In this document: positions 25,313 through 37,029 of the stretch, one piece after another
Position numbering within the stretch: position 1 is the first letter of the stretch
Layout: every line of letters starts with the position of its first letter
Assembly: GCF_040412425.1 (NCBI RefSeq)
Contig: NC_089741.1
Location: forward strand, 41,363,538-41,427,537
Source of the DNA: Macrobrachium rosenbergii
Taxonomy: Eukaryota > Arthropoda > Malacostraca > Decapoda > Palaemonidae
Reading direction: 5' to 3'
DNA length: 64,000 bases
Notes under the pieces: generated by a model
Database searches by the model: none
Seen by the model: the letters and a program-made list of their open reading frames with translations, nothing else
What the model was told of the DNA's origin: nothing
Program-made: the position numbers and the translations under genes

Positions 25313-25315
<3 letters not shown>

Positions 25316-25408
25316 TGAGTGCTTGAGTTTGTGTGTATATGCCTATGTAAATGTCTGTTTGTATGTATGCAATATGTATATATGTATGTATGTATTTATA
25401 AATATACA

Positions 25409-25450
<42 letters not shown>

Positions 25451-25494
25451 TTGTGTGGTATGCATATGCATACAGTATGTAAGTATGTATATAT

Positions 25495-25565
<71 letters not shown>
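25409..25565 (+). repeat. Two GA microsatellites
   Basis: GA runs at 25411-25447 and 25499-25564 with a TATG/CATA-rich spacer. Confidence 0.95.
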
Positions 25566-25568
<3 letters not shown>

Positions 25569-25790
25569 ACTGTTAACCCAAATCCAGGTCACCCATCAAC
25601 ACCAAATAATGAGACAGCTTAATTCACCAATAATCCTCTCCTAAGGATCCCTTACATCAACTGTTTATAACTAACGATGAAGCCTTTTAAAAATCCAGCG
25701 TAAAAATTAAAAACAGTTTATTTGGTTTATAATTTACTTACATTTTTTCTGCTTATTTATTCATTTGTTAACTTAATTCAAAAATTAATT
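25566..25790. other. Unique sequence, no gene seen
   Basis: No feature supported. Confidence 0.5.
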
Positions 25791-25908
25791 CAAAAACACT
25801 TTGAGTAAAATTTAAAATAGAATGAAAAAAAAAGAGCTACGATCTTGGGAGAATATAAGCACACTATCAATGCAGGAACTTTTTGTATCTTTTGTCCACA
25901 AAGTATTA

Positions 25909-25990
<82 letters not shown>

Positions 25991-26035
25991 ACAAGGAATA
26001 TACTGGCTTGAATACTATGAAAATTACAATACGAA
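25791..26035 (+). repeat. Direct repeat copy 1 containing a GA tract
   Basis: GTAAAATTTAAAATAGAATG, GAGCTACGATCTTGG, TCAATGCAGGAACTTTTTGT and CACAAAGTATTACATT, then a GA tract (25914-25986), then ACAAGGAATATACTGG and GAATACTATGAAA. The same blocks in the same order lie at 26450-26665. Confidence 0.9.
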
Positions 26036-26449
26036 AAAAAAAAATCCTCAAATGAATTTCCGTACTTTTCCTTATTTCAGCCGCCCAACAATATTCTCAT
26101 TTATCTTCTCTTTCTTCGTGCAAACAAACTGCAATCATTATCTTATATCATCATTTCATTCATTTTCAAAAACAAGAGGAGGTTTTTAGCAATGAAACAC
26201 CTTGTTCTTGTAATAATACCTTGTTTTGGAATGGAATGGCAGAGGAGCGGAAGAAAAAAATGAATACAAAATAGAGAAAAAGAAGAACCAGATAAGAGGA
26301 GGAGGAGGAGGAGGAGAGAGGGTGGGGGAAGCGATGAAGATTGGAGGAAAAAGATGAGGAGGAAAATGTGGGCAGAAATATGCTACTGGAGAAAAGAAAA
26401 GAGTGGTAAGGAAGCAGTAAGTTACAACCTGATTCTGTCCTTCAAAAAC
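26036..26449. other. Spacer between direct repeats, partly purine-rich
   Basis: 26220-26410 is polypurine-rich with GGA repeats at about 26297-26320. No gene seen. Confidence 0.5.
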
Positions 26450-26558
26450 ATTTTGTGTAAAATTTAAAATAGCATGAAAAAAAAGCTACGACCTTTCGAG
26501 AATATCAGCACACTACCAATGCAGGAACTTTTGGTATCTTTTGTGCACAACGTATTAC

Positions 26559-26631
<73 letters not shown>

Positions 26632-26665
26632 AAGGAATATAATGGCTGGAATACTGTGAAACTTA
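26450..26665 (+). repeat. Direct repeat copy 2 containing a GA tract
   Basis: Second copy of the 25791-26035 segment, about 650 bp downstream, with its GA tract at 26563-26627. Identity outside GA is high, roughly nine bases in ten by eye. Confidence 0.9.
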
Positions 26666-26698
26666 AATGTTTCTGATTCAAAATAAAAATTTCATCAC

Positions 26699-26700
<2 letters not shown>

Positions 26701-26755
<55 letters not shown>
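26701..26755 (+). repeat. GA microsatellite
   Basis: Uninterrupted GA run of about 54 bp. Confidence 0.96.
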
Positions 26756-26758
<3 letters not shown>

Positions 26759-27543
26759 TTTTAAACATCTCTGATGACAAAACCTACGCTTTCAGGCTAT
26801 GGACCCCTCCCCCCTAACATACATAACATTATATGCATACGAAATACCCACAGACACACAGAGACAAACAGACATGCATACATACATATAGACAGACAGA
26901 CAGACTCCCAGCCACGGCCATACAATATTGAAGGCAGCGGGACACAATGTAATCAATCTGGCTTCTCCAAAGGGACCTTGACTTTATTCCGGCGAGGCCT
27001 CGGAAATGCTATTCAGCACAACGCAATGTATTATTATCGAAGGAACAGACGCCGTGCCACCAGGAGCACGGAGAATGGATCTAAGGGCTCTGATTCTGAC
27101 TGGCAAACGACGTCCAGGACCCCTCCCCTCCCCTCCCCCCCCAACCTCCTTGATCCCCCTCCCTCCAAACCGTTTGCCCAGCAGGGGAAGACTGAAGCTA
27201 TTAATGCTCCGTATTAAACCAGGCACCGACCGTGACTGAGTGCCACATTACGTGTGGACTGGCACAGCAATGACAGGAAGTATTTACTGCTAAAACATTA
27301 AGGAAACATGAATAACAGAGATATAAGTATATATATAAAATTATTAATATAGTGGATGCGACACAGGCATCGTCATCCATAATGCATTTAGCATGATCTC
27401 GCACCAGGAATACAATGTACACACAGGACCAGACACGTACACACACACACACATAAATATATACGTGTGTGTGTATGTACAGTATGTGTATTTATGTATT
27501 ATGTTTATATGTATAAATGTATATAAGTATATGTAAATTATAC

Positions 27544-27546
<3 letters not shown>
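26756..27546. other. Unique sequence, C-rich near 27115-27180, no gene called
   Basis: The 147-aa plus-strand frame at 26774-27217 includes CAGA-repeat-derived and proline-rich low-complexity parts and is unrecognised. Confidence 0.4.

Positions 27547-27636
<90 letters not shown>
27547..27636 (+). repeat. TA-GA compound microsatellite
   Basis: TA run (27547-27570) joined to a GA run (27569-27635). Confidence 0.96.
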
Positions 27637-27637
<1 letters not shown>

Positions 27638-28000
27638 GAAAAAATAATCACATTACACTAACACTCACAACCTCCTCCAAAACACACGAAAAAAAAAAAC
27701 ACCCACACCCTCGCAAACACACACAAAACCTCTTCTCCCACACACACAAATCTTCCCCAATACGCCATAAATCGCGAATTGGACCAAAAAAAAAAAAGAA
27801 AAGAAAAGAAAAAACCCAATCGTTTCCTCCTCACCTGAAAATGAGTTCACCTCATTCCAAAGTCATTAAGTTTCCGGGCAGTGAATCATCGAAAGAATTG
27901 GCTCTTTGAGAGGAACAAGAAAAAAAATGGAGGAAAATTCCACAGGATGTGAAATGAATCCTTTGCGTCTTTCTTACGGTGGGAGTTTCTCAGTTGCTCT
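27637..28000. other. Unique C/A-rich then mixed sequence, no gene seen
   Basis: Contains an A run near 27786-27797 and AAAG repeats. No gene supported. Confidence 0.5.
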
Positions 28001-28665
28001 TGCAATCAATGGTGGGGGTTGTGGTGGTGGTGGATATGATGTTATGATGGTGATAGCGATGACTACAGTGTCAGCGCGTTACTTCAATTTTCCACCATAA
28101 TTCAACAGCAAGAGCCGTGCTGGCAAAAGGCCAGCTTAAACTTCAATAAAAAAAATCCACATTCTTTAAGTCTTTATCCAGATTACGCTGATACTGATGT
28201 TGGTGATCATGGGGATAGGGATGTTGGAGAAACTGCTGTTGGTGAGGGAGGTGGTGTTGACTCCATTCTACTTTGACAGTGGTGACCCAGTGTTGGAGAA
28301 AAACTGGTGTTGGAGACGGATTCTCTGATCTTCCAAATTCAGCCTCGATCTTGTTTGGATAATAACTGTGGCGGTGGGAATCGTGATGACAGCAATGTTG
28401 GTGATGATGGTGTTGATCTGATAGTCGTGGTGATGGCAATGATAGCGGTTGGTGATTCATAATTGATGGTGATAAGACATATAGCGATGATTGTGTTTGT
28501 TTAGCGTGGATAACAGCACTGCTGGTGATGAATATGTGATTTTAACAAACACTCTGATGATGGTGTAATCTGGTGGTGATGACGATGATTGGCATTTGGT
28601 GGTGACATAGATTTTGGTGTAGATACTGGTGCTAAATTAGTGGTGATAATGATCGCCATGTCAGT
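28001..28665 (+). repeat. Cryptically simple GGTGATG-rich region
   Basis: Over about 660 bp the plus strand is rich in TGGTGATGATGG, GGTGTTGG and GGTGGTGGTG words without a fixed period. It looks like a decayed GTG/GAT minisatellite. Minus-strand frames here are H/P/S-rich for that reason. Confidence 0.65.
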
Positions 28666-28727
28666 GATGATGTATTTTGTTTCCCGCTCTTGCTCCTGAA
28701 GAATGTGATGACGATTGTGGTGGAGAA

Positions 28728-29046
28728 ATGAGGAAGAAGGAGGAGGAAAAAGAGGAGTAGTAGGAAAAAGAGGAGGAGGAGAAGGAAAAAGAGGAGGAGG
28801 AGGAGGAGGAGGAGGAGGAGGAGGAGGGAGGAGGAGGAGGAGGAGGAGGAGGAGGAGGAGGAGGAGGAGGAGGAGGAGGAAGAGGAAAAGAGGAGGAAGA
28901 GGAGGAAAAAGATGGAGGAGGAGGAGGTGGGAAAAGAGGAGGAGGAGGAGAAAAGAGAGGGAGGAGGAGGAGGGAAAAAAAGAGGAAAAAGAGGAAGAAG
29001 AGGAGTAAAACGAATAAGAGGAAAAAGAGGAGGAAGAGGAGGAGGA
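28728..29046 (+). repeat. GAG trinucleotide array
   Basis: GGA repeats with GGAAAAAGA interruptions; longest pure runs at 28793-28827 and 28829-28880. Poly-R/G/E frames on the plus strand and poly-S/L/P frames on the minus strand are repeat translations. Confidence 0.95.
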
Positions 29047-29190
29047 CTGAAAAACGTTTTCCCGGAAAATCAATTACACCGGAGAGATCTGTTCAGATGA
29101 TTTCCCCTCATGTGAAATTCGTATTACAATGAAGAATACCACATCTGAGAAAAACCCCGTTTCCGACAAAATCTCTTGAAATCAAATTTG

Positions 29191-29191
<1 letters not shown>

Positions 29192-29260
<69 letters not shown>
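29192..29260 (+). repeat. CT microsatellite
   Basis: Uninterrupted CT run of about 68 bp. Confidence 0.96.
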
Positions 29261-29263
<3 letters not shown>

Positions 29264-29399
29264 GACAGTTTGCGAAGAAGAGTTTTCCAAGGTGCCATAT
29301 TTTGGCCTCGTTCAAGTGATAAATAAAAATGAATGGGCTGGAGATATATGTTCTCATAAAAAATTTTGGGATGAGGTTGCTAGTCCCCATCCTCTTATC

Positions 29400-29545
29400 T
29401 ACCCTGGCCGAGACCCACCGAGGCCAGACAATTACTAGGTAAACAATACAATGTTTAAATCTAGTTAAGAACAATTCGTTTCAAGCCTCCGATACTGTAA
29501 GGTACTGAACGAGGCTCATCTTCCTAATGAGGAGAGTGCTCTAAC

Positions 29546-29548
<3 letters not shown>
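29400..29548 (-). mobile_element. tRNA-like SINE remnant
   Basis: Read on the minus strand from 29548: TAGTGGTTAGAGCACTCTCC resembles a tRNA D-arm/A-box region. About 60 nt on, GGAGGCTTGAAACG resembles a B box. The body continues GGCCTCGGTGGGTCTCGGCC. It abuts a TA microsatellite. The A-to-B spacing is long and no acceptor stem closes, so it is a SINE or pseudo-tRNA rather than a functional tRNA gene. Confidence 0.5.
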
Positions 29549-29636
<88 letters not shown>

Positions 29637-29643
29637 TAGATAC

Positions 29644-29674
<31 letters not shown>

Positions 29675-29675
29675 T
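29549..29675 (+). repeat. TA then GATA microsatellites
   Basis: TA run (29549-29634) followed by GATA units (29634-29674). Confidence 0.96.
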
Positions 29676-29751
29676 GAGTGAATGTGCTTTCAAACAACTG
29701 ATCTCTATCTTCCAACATAAAAAGACAAGATATATCCTGTAAATAAAAAAA

Positions 29752-29754
<3 letters not shown>

Positions 29755-29822
<68 letters not shown>
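29755..29822 (+). repeat. TA microsatellite
   Basis: Uninterrupted TA run of about 65 bp. Confidence 0.96.
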
Positions 29823-29825
<3 letters not shown>

Positions 29826-30546
29826 TACGGACAGCAACTGTATTCAAACTTATTTATCATTGTTTTTATGGATAGCAAATATATAGAAACGAGAAGAGAA
29901 GTAGACAAAGAACACTGCATTATAATTTACCAAAACGTGAAAAAAAAACAAAAAGCATTTAACAGCCATTTCAGAATTTTCACTCTTTAATAGTAAGACG
30001 AGCCTAGAAAAAAAATTATACAAAAGAAACCGGAGTTATAAAACCCCCCTAAAAAAAAAAATAAAAAAAGACAATTCCAGGACACCATTCACCTTTCACA
30101 GTGCCTGAGAGCCTCGGCGCCTGAACCTAGAAACTACGAGGCCATAACGTCGCCCAACCTTTTCCTCTTCTTCTTAAATCTGGCGCTAAGGAAATCAGAG
30201 CCTTCTCCGGATCTCGGGAAAATTATTGAAACCGAATCGGAGGAGGACCTGATATCGGGGAAAGGATCGCCCCCCATCCTACGCGTACACTCGCTCCGCA
30301 AACCTCCTCTCCTACGACTTCCTTTATCCTTCAGTGATATCCTGTGCTGCCTTTCTGAGGATTATGCCTGGCAGGATTCGCAGGATTATTCCGTCTGTCG
30401 GGATATGGATGAGGGTTAAGAGTTGCTTGCGCGTTATGGAAACCAGCTCCGGATCGACGCATACAAAAGAATATAATAAAATATTAGCTATTGTGCTTCC
30501 TGTTCCATTCTTGCTGGCTCCCATTTGGAAAGAGATTCTTATATAT

Positions 30547-30548
<2 letters not shown>
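29823..30548. other. Unique sequence, GC-richer at 30100-30500, no gene called
   Basis: Frames over 30324-30524 exist on both strands (66 aa minus, start of 149 aa plus) without recognisable motifs. Repeated GGATTATGCCTGGCAGGATT-like words occur near 30358. Confidence 0.4.

Positions 30549-30614
<66 letters not shown>
30549..30614 (+). repeat. GA microsatellite
   Basis: Uninterrupted GA run of about 65 bp. Confidence 0.96.
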
Positions 30615-30619
<5 letters not shown>

Positions 30620-30970
30620 AAGCAACATCGCTCCGTAAAAACTTGTTTCTTGGTACTACATTTGCAAACTTGACGACTTTCCAACTTTACTTTCCATACT
30701 GTCAACTAAATGAAACACGTAAGGGTATTCCTCTTTCCCGTATGGGAATAACGATTAATATTCTGAACACCGGTTTTCAATAATTACCTAACCCATCAAT
30801 CAGCACGAAAAAATGGGCCTGCTCTTATATAAACATATGAAAGAAGACCATTAGTAAAATAGTGTTATCATATGACACCATCACCGCTAACAGCAATAGT
30901 CGCAACTTTCTCTAATGCTTTGTATTTTCATGTACTTGGATAATACCTGTACCTATAAAACTTAGTACAA
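30615..30970. other. Unique sequence, no gene seen
   Basis: No feature supported. Confidence 0.5.
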
Positions 30971-31258
30971 AATATCGAATTTAGGCCAAAGGCCAAGCGC
31001 TGGGACCTATGAGGTCATACAGCACTGAAAAGGAAATTCACAGCTAGAAGGTTTTAAAGGCGTAACAGGAGGAAAGCCTCGCAGTTGCACTATGAATCAA
31101 TTGTAGGAGAGGGTGGAAAGTAAGATAGAAGAAACAATATGAATGGAGTTACAGTAAAAGGAATGAAAGGGGCTGCAGCAAGGGACGAAGGACGCTCCAA
31201 AGACCCTCAAGTAATGCTTACAGTGCACCATGTGAGGTGCACTGACGGTGCTATCCCC
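30971..31258 (+). mobile_element. Family B dispersed repeat, copy 1
   Basis: Ordered blocks GGCCAAAGGCCAAGCGCTGG, GAGGTCAT.CAGCACTGA, GTAACAGGAGGAAAGCCTCG, TGAATCAATTGTAGGAGAGG, GTAAAAGGAATGAAAGG, GGCTGCAG and TGAGGTGCACTGACGG. The same series occurs at 55921-56203 and 62482-62783. About 285-300 bp, no coding capacity. No tRNA-type promoter was seen, so SINE status is uncertain. Confidence 0.85.
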
Positions 31259-31327
31259 AAACTTCTCGTTTCTACTTCAATAGTTTACTCGTCAAAATAT
31301 CAACACAATTAAAAATGTATTTCTCAC

Positions 31328-31413
31328 AGGAGAGAGAGAGAGAGAGAATTGTTCAGCTAATTTCAACTGCATTTCTTCCAGAGAGAGACACTGAAACAGT
31401 TTCAAACTAACAC

Positions 31414-31496
<83 letters not shown>

Positions 31497-31570
31497 GTTC
31501 AGCTAATTTCAACTGCATTTCTTCCAGAGAGAGACACTGAAACACTTTCAAACTAACACGAACTGCACCT

Positions 31571-31660
<90 letters not shown>

Positions 31661-31738
31661 CTGTTCAGCTCATTTCAACTGCATTTCTTTCAGAGAGAAA
31701 GACACTGAAACACTTTCAAACTAACACGAACTGCACCT

Positions 31739-31833
<95 letters not shown>

Positions 31834-31911
31834 GTTCAGCTCATTTCAACTGCATTTCTTCCAGAGAGAGAGACACACTGAAACACTTTCAAACTAACAC
31901 GAACTGCACCT

Positions 31912-31991
<80 letters not shown>

Positions 31992-32067
31992 CTGTTCAGC
32001 TCATTTCAACTGCATTTCTTCCAGAGAGAGACACTGGAACACTTTCAAACTAACACGAACTGCACCT

Positions 32068-32152
<85 letters not shown>

Positions 32153-32226
32153 TTTCAGCTAACGTAAGCTGCACCTCTTCCAGGGGGAAACAGTAAGGCT
32201 TTCAAACTAAAATGAACTGCACCTCA

Positions 32227-32270
<44 letters not shown>
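31328..32270 (+). repeat. Higher-order GA array, five to six units of about 170 bp
   Basis: Each unit has a GA tract of 60-90 bp followed by a spacer of about 85 bp: GCTGTTCAGCTCATTTCAAC, TGCATTTCTTCCAGAGAGAG, ACACTGAAACACTTTCAAAC, TAACACGAACTGCACCTC. Units begin near 31346, 31494, 31660, 31831, 31990 and 32151. Middle units are nearly identical, while the first and last are shortened or diverged. Confidence 0.95.
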
Positions 32271-32273
<3 letters not shown>

Positions 32274-32613
32274 TCTTCTTCAGCCCACATAAACTGCGCC
32301 GCCTTTAAATCCGGGATCAGGCCCAACAGAATCCGGGGAGGTTGTAATCTAACGGAAAATAAGTTCACGTCCACATGGGAGAACGGAGAACTAGGCAATT
32401 TGTTCGGACTGAGCTCCTTATTTATGGCTGCACTGTATTCGGAACTCCCAACAGCAGGCCCCTTCCCTCCCCCTTCCCCTTTCCACCCCCTCCTCCCCTC
32501 ATTCGACCAACCGCCCCCCACCCAGAAACAAAACGTTTGCCAATAAAACCTGCAAGCATTTGCTTACAGTTCAAACTTTCCCCTTGCTTGGTTTCAAGCG
32601 GGAATATGACAGG

Positions 32614-32616
<3 letters not shown>
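32271..32616. other. GC-richer unique sequence, no gene called
   Basis: Frames on both strands (104 aa minus at 32207-32521; start of 201 aa plus at 32375) run into simple repeats and are unrecognised. 32458-32530 is C-rich. Confidence 0.4.
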
Positions 32617-32659
<43 letters not shown>

Positions 32660-32739
32660 CTTTCAAGCAGGAATATGCCGGGACTCTCTCTCTCTCTCTC
32701 TTCTCCCTCTCTGCCTGTTTTCAAGCAAGAATATGACGG

Positions 32740-32794
<55 letters not shown>

Positions 32795-32875
32795 CTTGCT
32801 TTCAAGCAGGAATATGTCTGGACTCTCTCTCTCTCTCTCTCTCTCTCTCTGCTTGTTTTCAAGCGAGAATATGAC

Positions 32876-32932
<57 letters not shown>
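32617..32932 (+). repeat. Higher-order CT array with TTTCAAGC spacers
   Basis: CT (and short GT) runs alternate with five or six copies of TTTCAAGCAGGAATATGCCG-like spacers (near 32592, 32661, 32719, 32799 and 32858). Spacer identity is high. The 171-aa and 201-aa frames across it are repeat translations. Confidence 0.93.
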
Positions 32933-32934
<2 letters not shown>

Positions 32935-33112
32935 CATGGCATTTCAGCTTAACAAATGTTTCGTATTCATGGCATTTTAGACAAGCAAAGAAAGCAAGCG
33001 ATCAAAAGAGCAACGGAAGTTAGTAAAATAGTCCTGATTACAATGTAACTCATTTCTAAATACAGCTCATAAAATATATCAGAATATGTAAAAGAAAAAA
33101 AAAAAGTACAAA

Positions 33113-33495
33113 ATGCACCGAATTCTGTACAGCCGCTACAGCGTATAATCAAGGCCACCGAAAACAGGTCTATATTTCGGTGGTCTCGGTATTATGGCTG
33201 TATGAGCCCCGACCCATGAAACTTTAACCACGGCCCGAGGGTGGCTTATCCTATATCACTGCCAGAAGCACGATTATGGCTAACTTCAACCTTAAATAAA
33301 ATAAAAACTACTGAGGCTAGAGGGCTGCAATTTGGTATGTTTGATGATTAGAGGGTGGGTAATCAACGTAATTTGCAGCCCTCCACTAGCCTCAGTAGTT
33401 TTTGAGATCTGAGGGCGGACAGAAAAAGTGCCGACAGGAAAAAGTGAGGACGGACTGACAAAGCCGGAACAATAGTTTTCTTTTACAGAAAACTA
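33113..33495 (+). mobile_element. Family A foldback element, copy 3
   Basis: Contains all central modules: the CCACCGAAAA/TTTCGGTGG hairpin, GTGGCTTATCCTATATCACT, CTACTGAGGCTAGAGGGCTG and its inverted partner, AGGGCGGACAGAAAAAGTG and TTTTACAGAAAACTA. The 5' hairpin is shortened. Confidence 0.9.
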
Positions 33496-34292
33496 CAATT
33501 GCAAATTCCGATACACGGGAACAATGTGAACCAATTTTAATGTAACACACTAAGACGAATGAAGATACATTTACGTAGATCCCCAGGTCTTGAAAAATAC
33601 CAGCTATTGGAGAAAGGAAAAAACTGTGACGTATACGCATACTTAAAATTAAATGCTTTAAGAAAAAATGCATCTGTATTCCTGAGTCTAAAAATTCATT
33701 TTTACTTCTAAGCCCAAGATTACGTTTTTGATTAATTAGGTAACCAACGTAACAAAGGTCGTAATATATTAAAAGACTTTACAAAGCAGGGAGTGAAGTT
33801 ATTACAAATTATACTCACAGTATTCATGCATACATACATAAACATGACAGAGTACATACGTGTATATGTATATTTTTTCTAGCAGTGAAGAACACACTGT
33901 ATTTCATTTAGCAATGTAACACTCACTATAAAAAGTTTTATTTAATGTACATCACTTTTCTACATAACAAAGAAAACATTTTTCCGAATAAAATATCATT
34001 AGAATGAAATAATATTATCCTCCTTATATTAATAACAAAAAATAAATAAATAAATAAATATAAACTACTGAGGCACAATTAGTTACTCTCCTGTATTAGA
34101 GAAAAAGAATGAACAAAATACGGTAATTATGATGAACTCCATGCATTAGAAAGCTCACAGGTTTAGACGAACTGAATAATAAATATAAATAGTTACATTA
34201 ATCGCATTTAAATAGAAATTTTACAAAATTTTAATTAAAAATTGAATAAATCGATGCGCCAAATACTTCTGCAACCCAAGGCAGTGGCGGGC

Positions 34293-34297
<5 letters not shown>
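33496..34297. other. AT-rich unique sequence, no gene seen
   Basis: Short AAATA repeats near 34040. The 93-aa minus-strand frame at 33392-33673 overlaps family A and is not gene-like. Confidence 0.5.

Positions 34298-34371
<74 letters not shown>
34298..34371 (+). repeat. GA microsatellite
   Basis: Uninterrupted GA run of about 73 bp. Confidence 0.97.
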
Positions 34372-34375
<4 letters not shown>

Positions 34376-34535
34376 TGGTACAAGTTCCTTAAAGACGTAG
34401 CCTTAATAGCTCCGAGGCATGCCGGCAGGAAATTGCATCATAAATAGGAAAGAATCCCACACGCCCTTTACTGATTCCAGCCCCCTTCCCCCATCCTAAT
34501 CCCACTACCCTTCCCCTCGCCCCAAACTACCCCAT

Positions 34536-35228
34536 CGCAAAATGGCCCACCAACACAACCTCCCAAACCCAAATTTAAAATGATCCACTCTCTCCCCCCG
34601 ACATATCCTCCCTCTCCCCAACAACTCCACCTCATCGCCAAGAAATCCACCCATTCCCCCCGAAAAATCTACCACCTCCCCCAAAAAGTCCATCCATCCC
34701 TCAACAAATCCACCCCTTCCCAAAAATCCTCCCCCAAAAAAAAATCCCAACAAATCCACCCCCTTCCCAAAAATCCTCCCCAACAAATCCTCCCCTTCCC
34801 AAAAAATCCTCCCCCTTCCCCAACAAATCCTCCCTTTCACTAATAAACCCCTCCCTTCCCCAACAATTCCTTCCCCTTTACAAACAAATCCTCCCCTTCA
34901 CCAACAAAGTCCTCCCCTTCCATAACAAATCCTCCCACTTTACAAACAAATCCTTCCCTTCACTAACAAAATCCTCCCCATTTCCCAACAAATCCTCCCC
35001 TTCACTAACAAATCCTCCCCTTTCCCCAACAAATCCTCCCCTTCACCAACAAATCCTCCCCTTTCCCAACAAATCCTCCTCCTTCCCCAATAAATCCTTC
35101 CCCTCCCAACAAATTCTAACCCTCCCCCCCAACAAATCCTCCCTCTTCCCTCAAATGCCCCCATCTCAAAACGACCCTTCAACGCCAGCACCACCTCTCC
35201 ACCCAAATTTGAAATAACCCACCTCCTC
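34536..35228 (+). repeat. C-rich minisatellite with homologous borders
   Basis: Units of about 19-21 bp of the form AACAAATCCTCCCCTTCCC fill roughly 34680-35150. The plus strand is nearly free of G. The left border (34536-34600: AAAATGGCCCACCAACACAA, CCCAAATTTAAAATGATCCAC) recurs at the right border (35162-35220: AAAACGACCCTTCAACGCCA, CCCAAATTTGAAATAACCCAC). The glycine-rich minus-strand frames are repeat translations. Confidence 0.9.
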
Positions 35229-35968
<740 letters not shown>

Positions 35969-36146
35969 ACATACAACACACAACCAGTTCTTAAATAGGA
36001 AGTTTGAAACTACAGTGATTCATCTCAGAAGTGCATTTGTATTTCTTTCAAGTCAGTTTGTCCATTTACCCTACGGAAATGAGTTTGCTTGCACCTTGCT
36101 TTGCGTGTACAGTTGGTTACAGAAATCTTTATGTCAATGGCGTCTA

Positions 36147-36191
36147 GTTTTCACGGGGTGGTCACCCATCCAAGAAGCGACCAAACTTAAC
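36147..36191 (-). ncRNA. 5S rRNA-like fragment (pseudogene or 5S-derived SINE)
   Basis: On the minus strand this reads GTTAAGTTTGG, TTCTTGGATGGGTGACCACC and CCGTGAAAAC. From general knowledge of 5S rRNA, the corresponding stretch contains CTTGGATGGGTGACCGCCTGGGAATAC, which includes the polymerase III internal control region. Only about 45 nt are recognisable, so this is a fragment, either a 5S pseudogene or the head of a 5S-derived SINE. Confidence 0.65.
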
Positions 36192-36505
36192 TAAACTATT
36201 GAAAAACACAGTCCGTAACGTTCTCCAATAATGAAAAAAATATATCATTAAAAATTCGTTACGGCCAGGTGATAATTTTCACAACTCAATACTTTCAATT
36301 TTTACTTTACTGATACTTTTTTTTTTCATAAAAAAATATCCAGCACCGCTCGTTAATATTCCTGGAAATTCCAGAGAAATTTAATTCTTGAGAGTCGCCT
36401 TCAGTTTTTTTTTTTCAAAATTACAAGTTCATATCAGCAACAGTTTTAATCTTCTTGGAAACTTTCGTCGTGCTGTGCTCGAAGTATTGGCGATTCTCTT
36501 CCCAG
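36192..36505. other. AT-rich unique sequence, no gene seen
   Basis: T runs near 36319 and 36406. No gene seen. Confidence 0.5.
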
Positions 36506-36507
36506 TT

Positions 36508-36626
36508 TTAGAGAGAGAGAGAGAGAGAGAGAGTTTTCTTCACTTAACAAAAACTGTACGTCTTTCACAGAGACAGGAAGACATTCAAACTAAAATACTA
36601 AAATAAACTACACCTTTTTTGTGGGA

Positions 36627-36663
<37 letters not shown>

Positions 36664-36760
36664 AGTGAAATTCTGCCAAAAACTGCAAGTCTTTCAGAGA
36701 ACAAAAAGACTTTCCTAGAAACTCTTTTCTAAAAATAAAACTGAGAGAGAGATGAGTTAA
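36508..36760 (+). repeat. Outlying GA-spacer array related to 31328-32270
   Basis: GA tracts at about 36510-36532 and 36630-36660. Spacers carry AACTGTACGTCTTTCACAGA, ACATTCAAACTAAAATA and AAACTACACCT, the same order of words as the spacers at 32150-32230 but more diverged. A detached or ancestral relative of that array, about 4.3 kb away. Confidence 0.7.
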
Positions 36761-37028
36761 ATTCAGAACCCGCTGTTGCATGACAAACTGCAAATGCTGG
36801 TATTACACATTTGCAACGTTAATCAAATAAATGGTAAGAAATAAAATACGAACCCGGGTTTTTTTTTTTTTATCTCACGAATCTTTGCGCTGACAAACGG
36901 CCGGGTTCTGTATCTGACAGAGTCCGGCGAAATAAATATATGACTCTATTGCAACGGCTATAAAAGTTTCCCGGATTGAATATATCGCAAGAGGACATTA
37001 AATGCAAAAAAGACGCGAACTGGCAACC
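36761..37028. other. Unique sequence, no gene seen
   Basis: No feature supported. Confidence 0.5.
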
Positions 37029-37029
37029 C

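Noticed and set aside
30334..30548. Coding exon at the start of the 149-aa plus-strand frame
   Set aside because: Open on both strands, unrecognised, and it runs into a GA tract; not enough to call.
31328..32270. CRISPR-like regular repeat/spacer pattern
   Set aside because: The repeats are GA dinucleotide tracts of variable length, the spacers are homologous rather than unique, and the sequence is eukaryotic; no cas genes.
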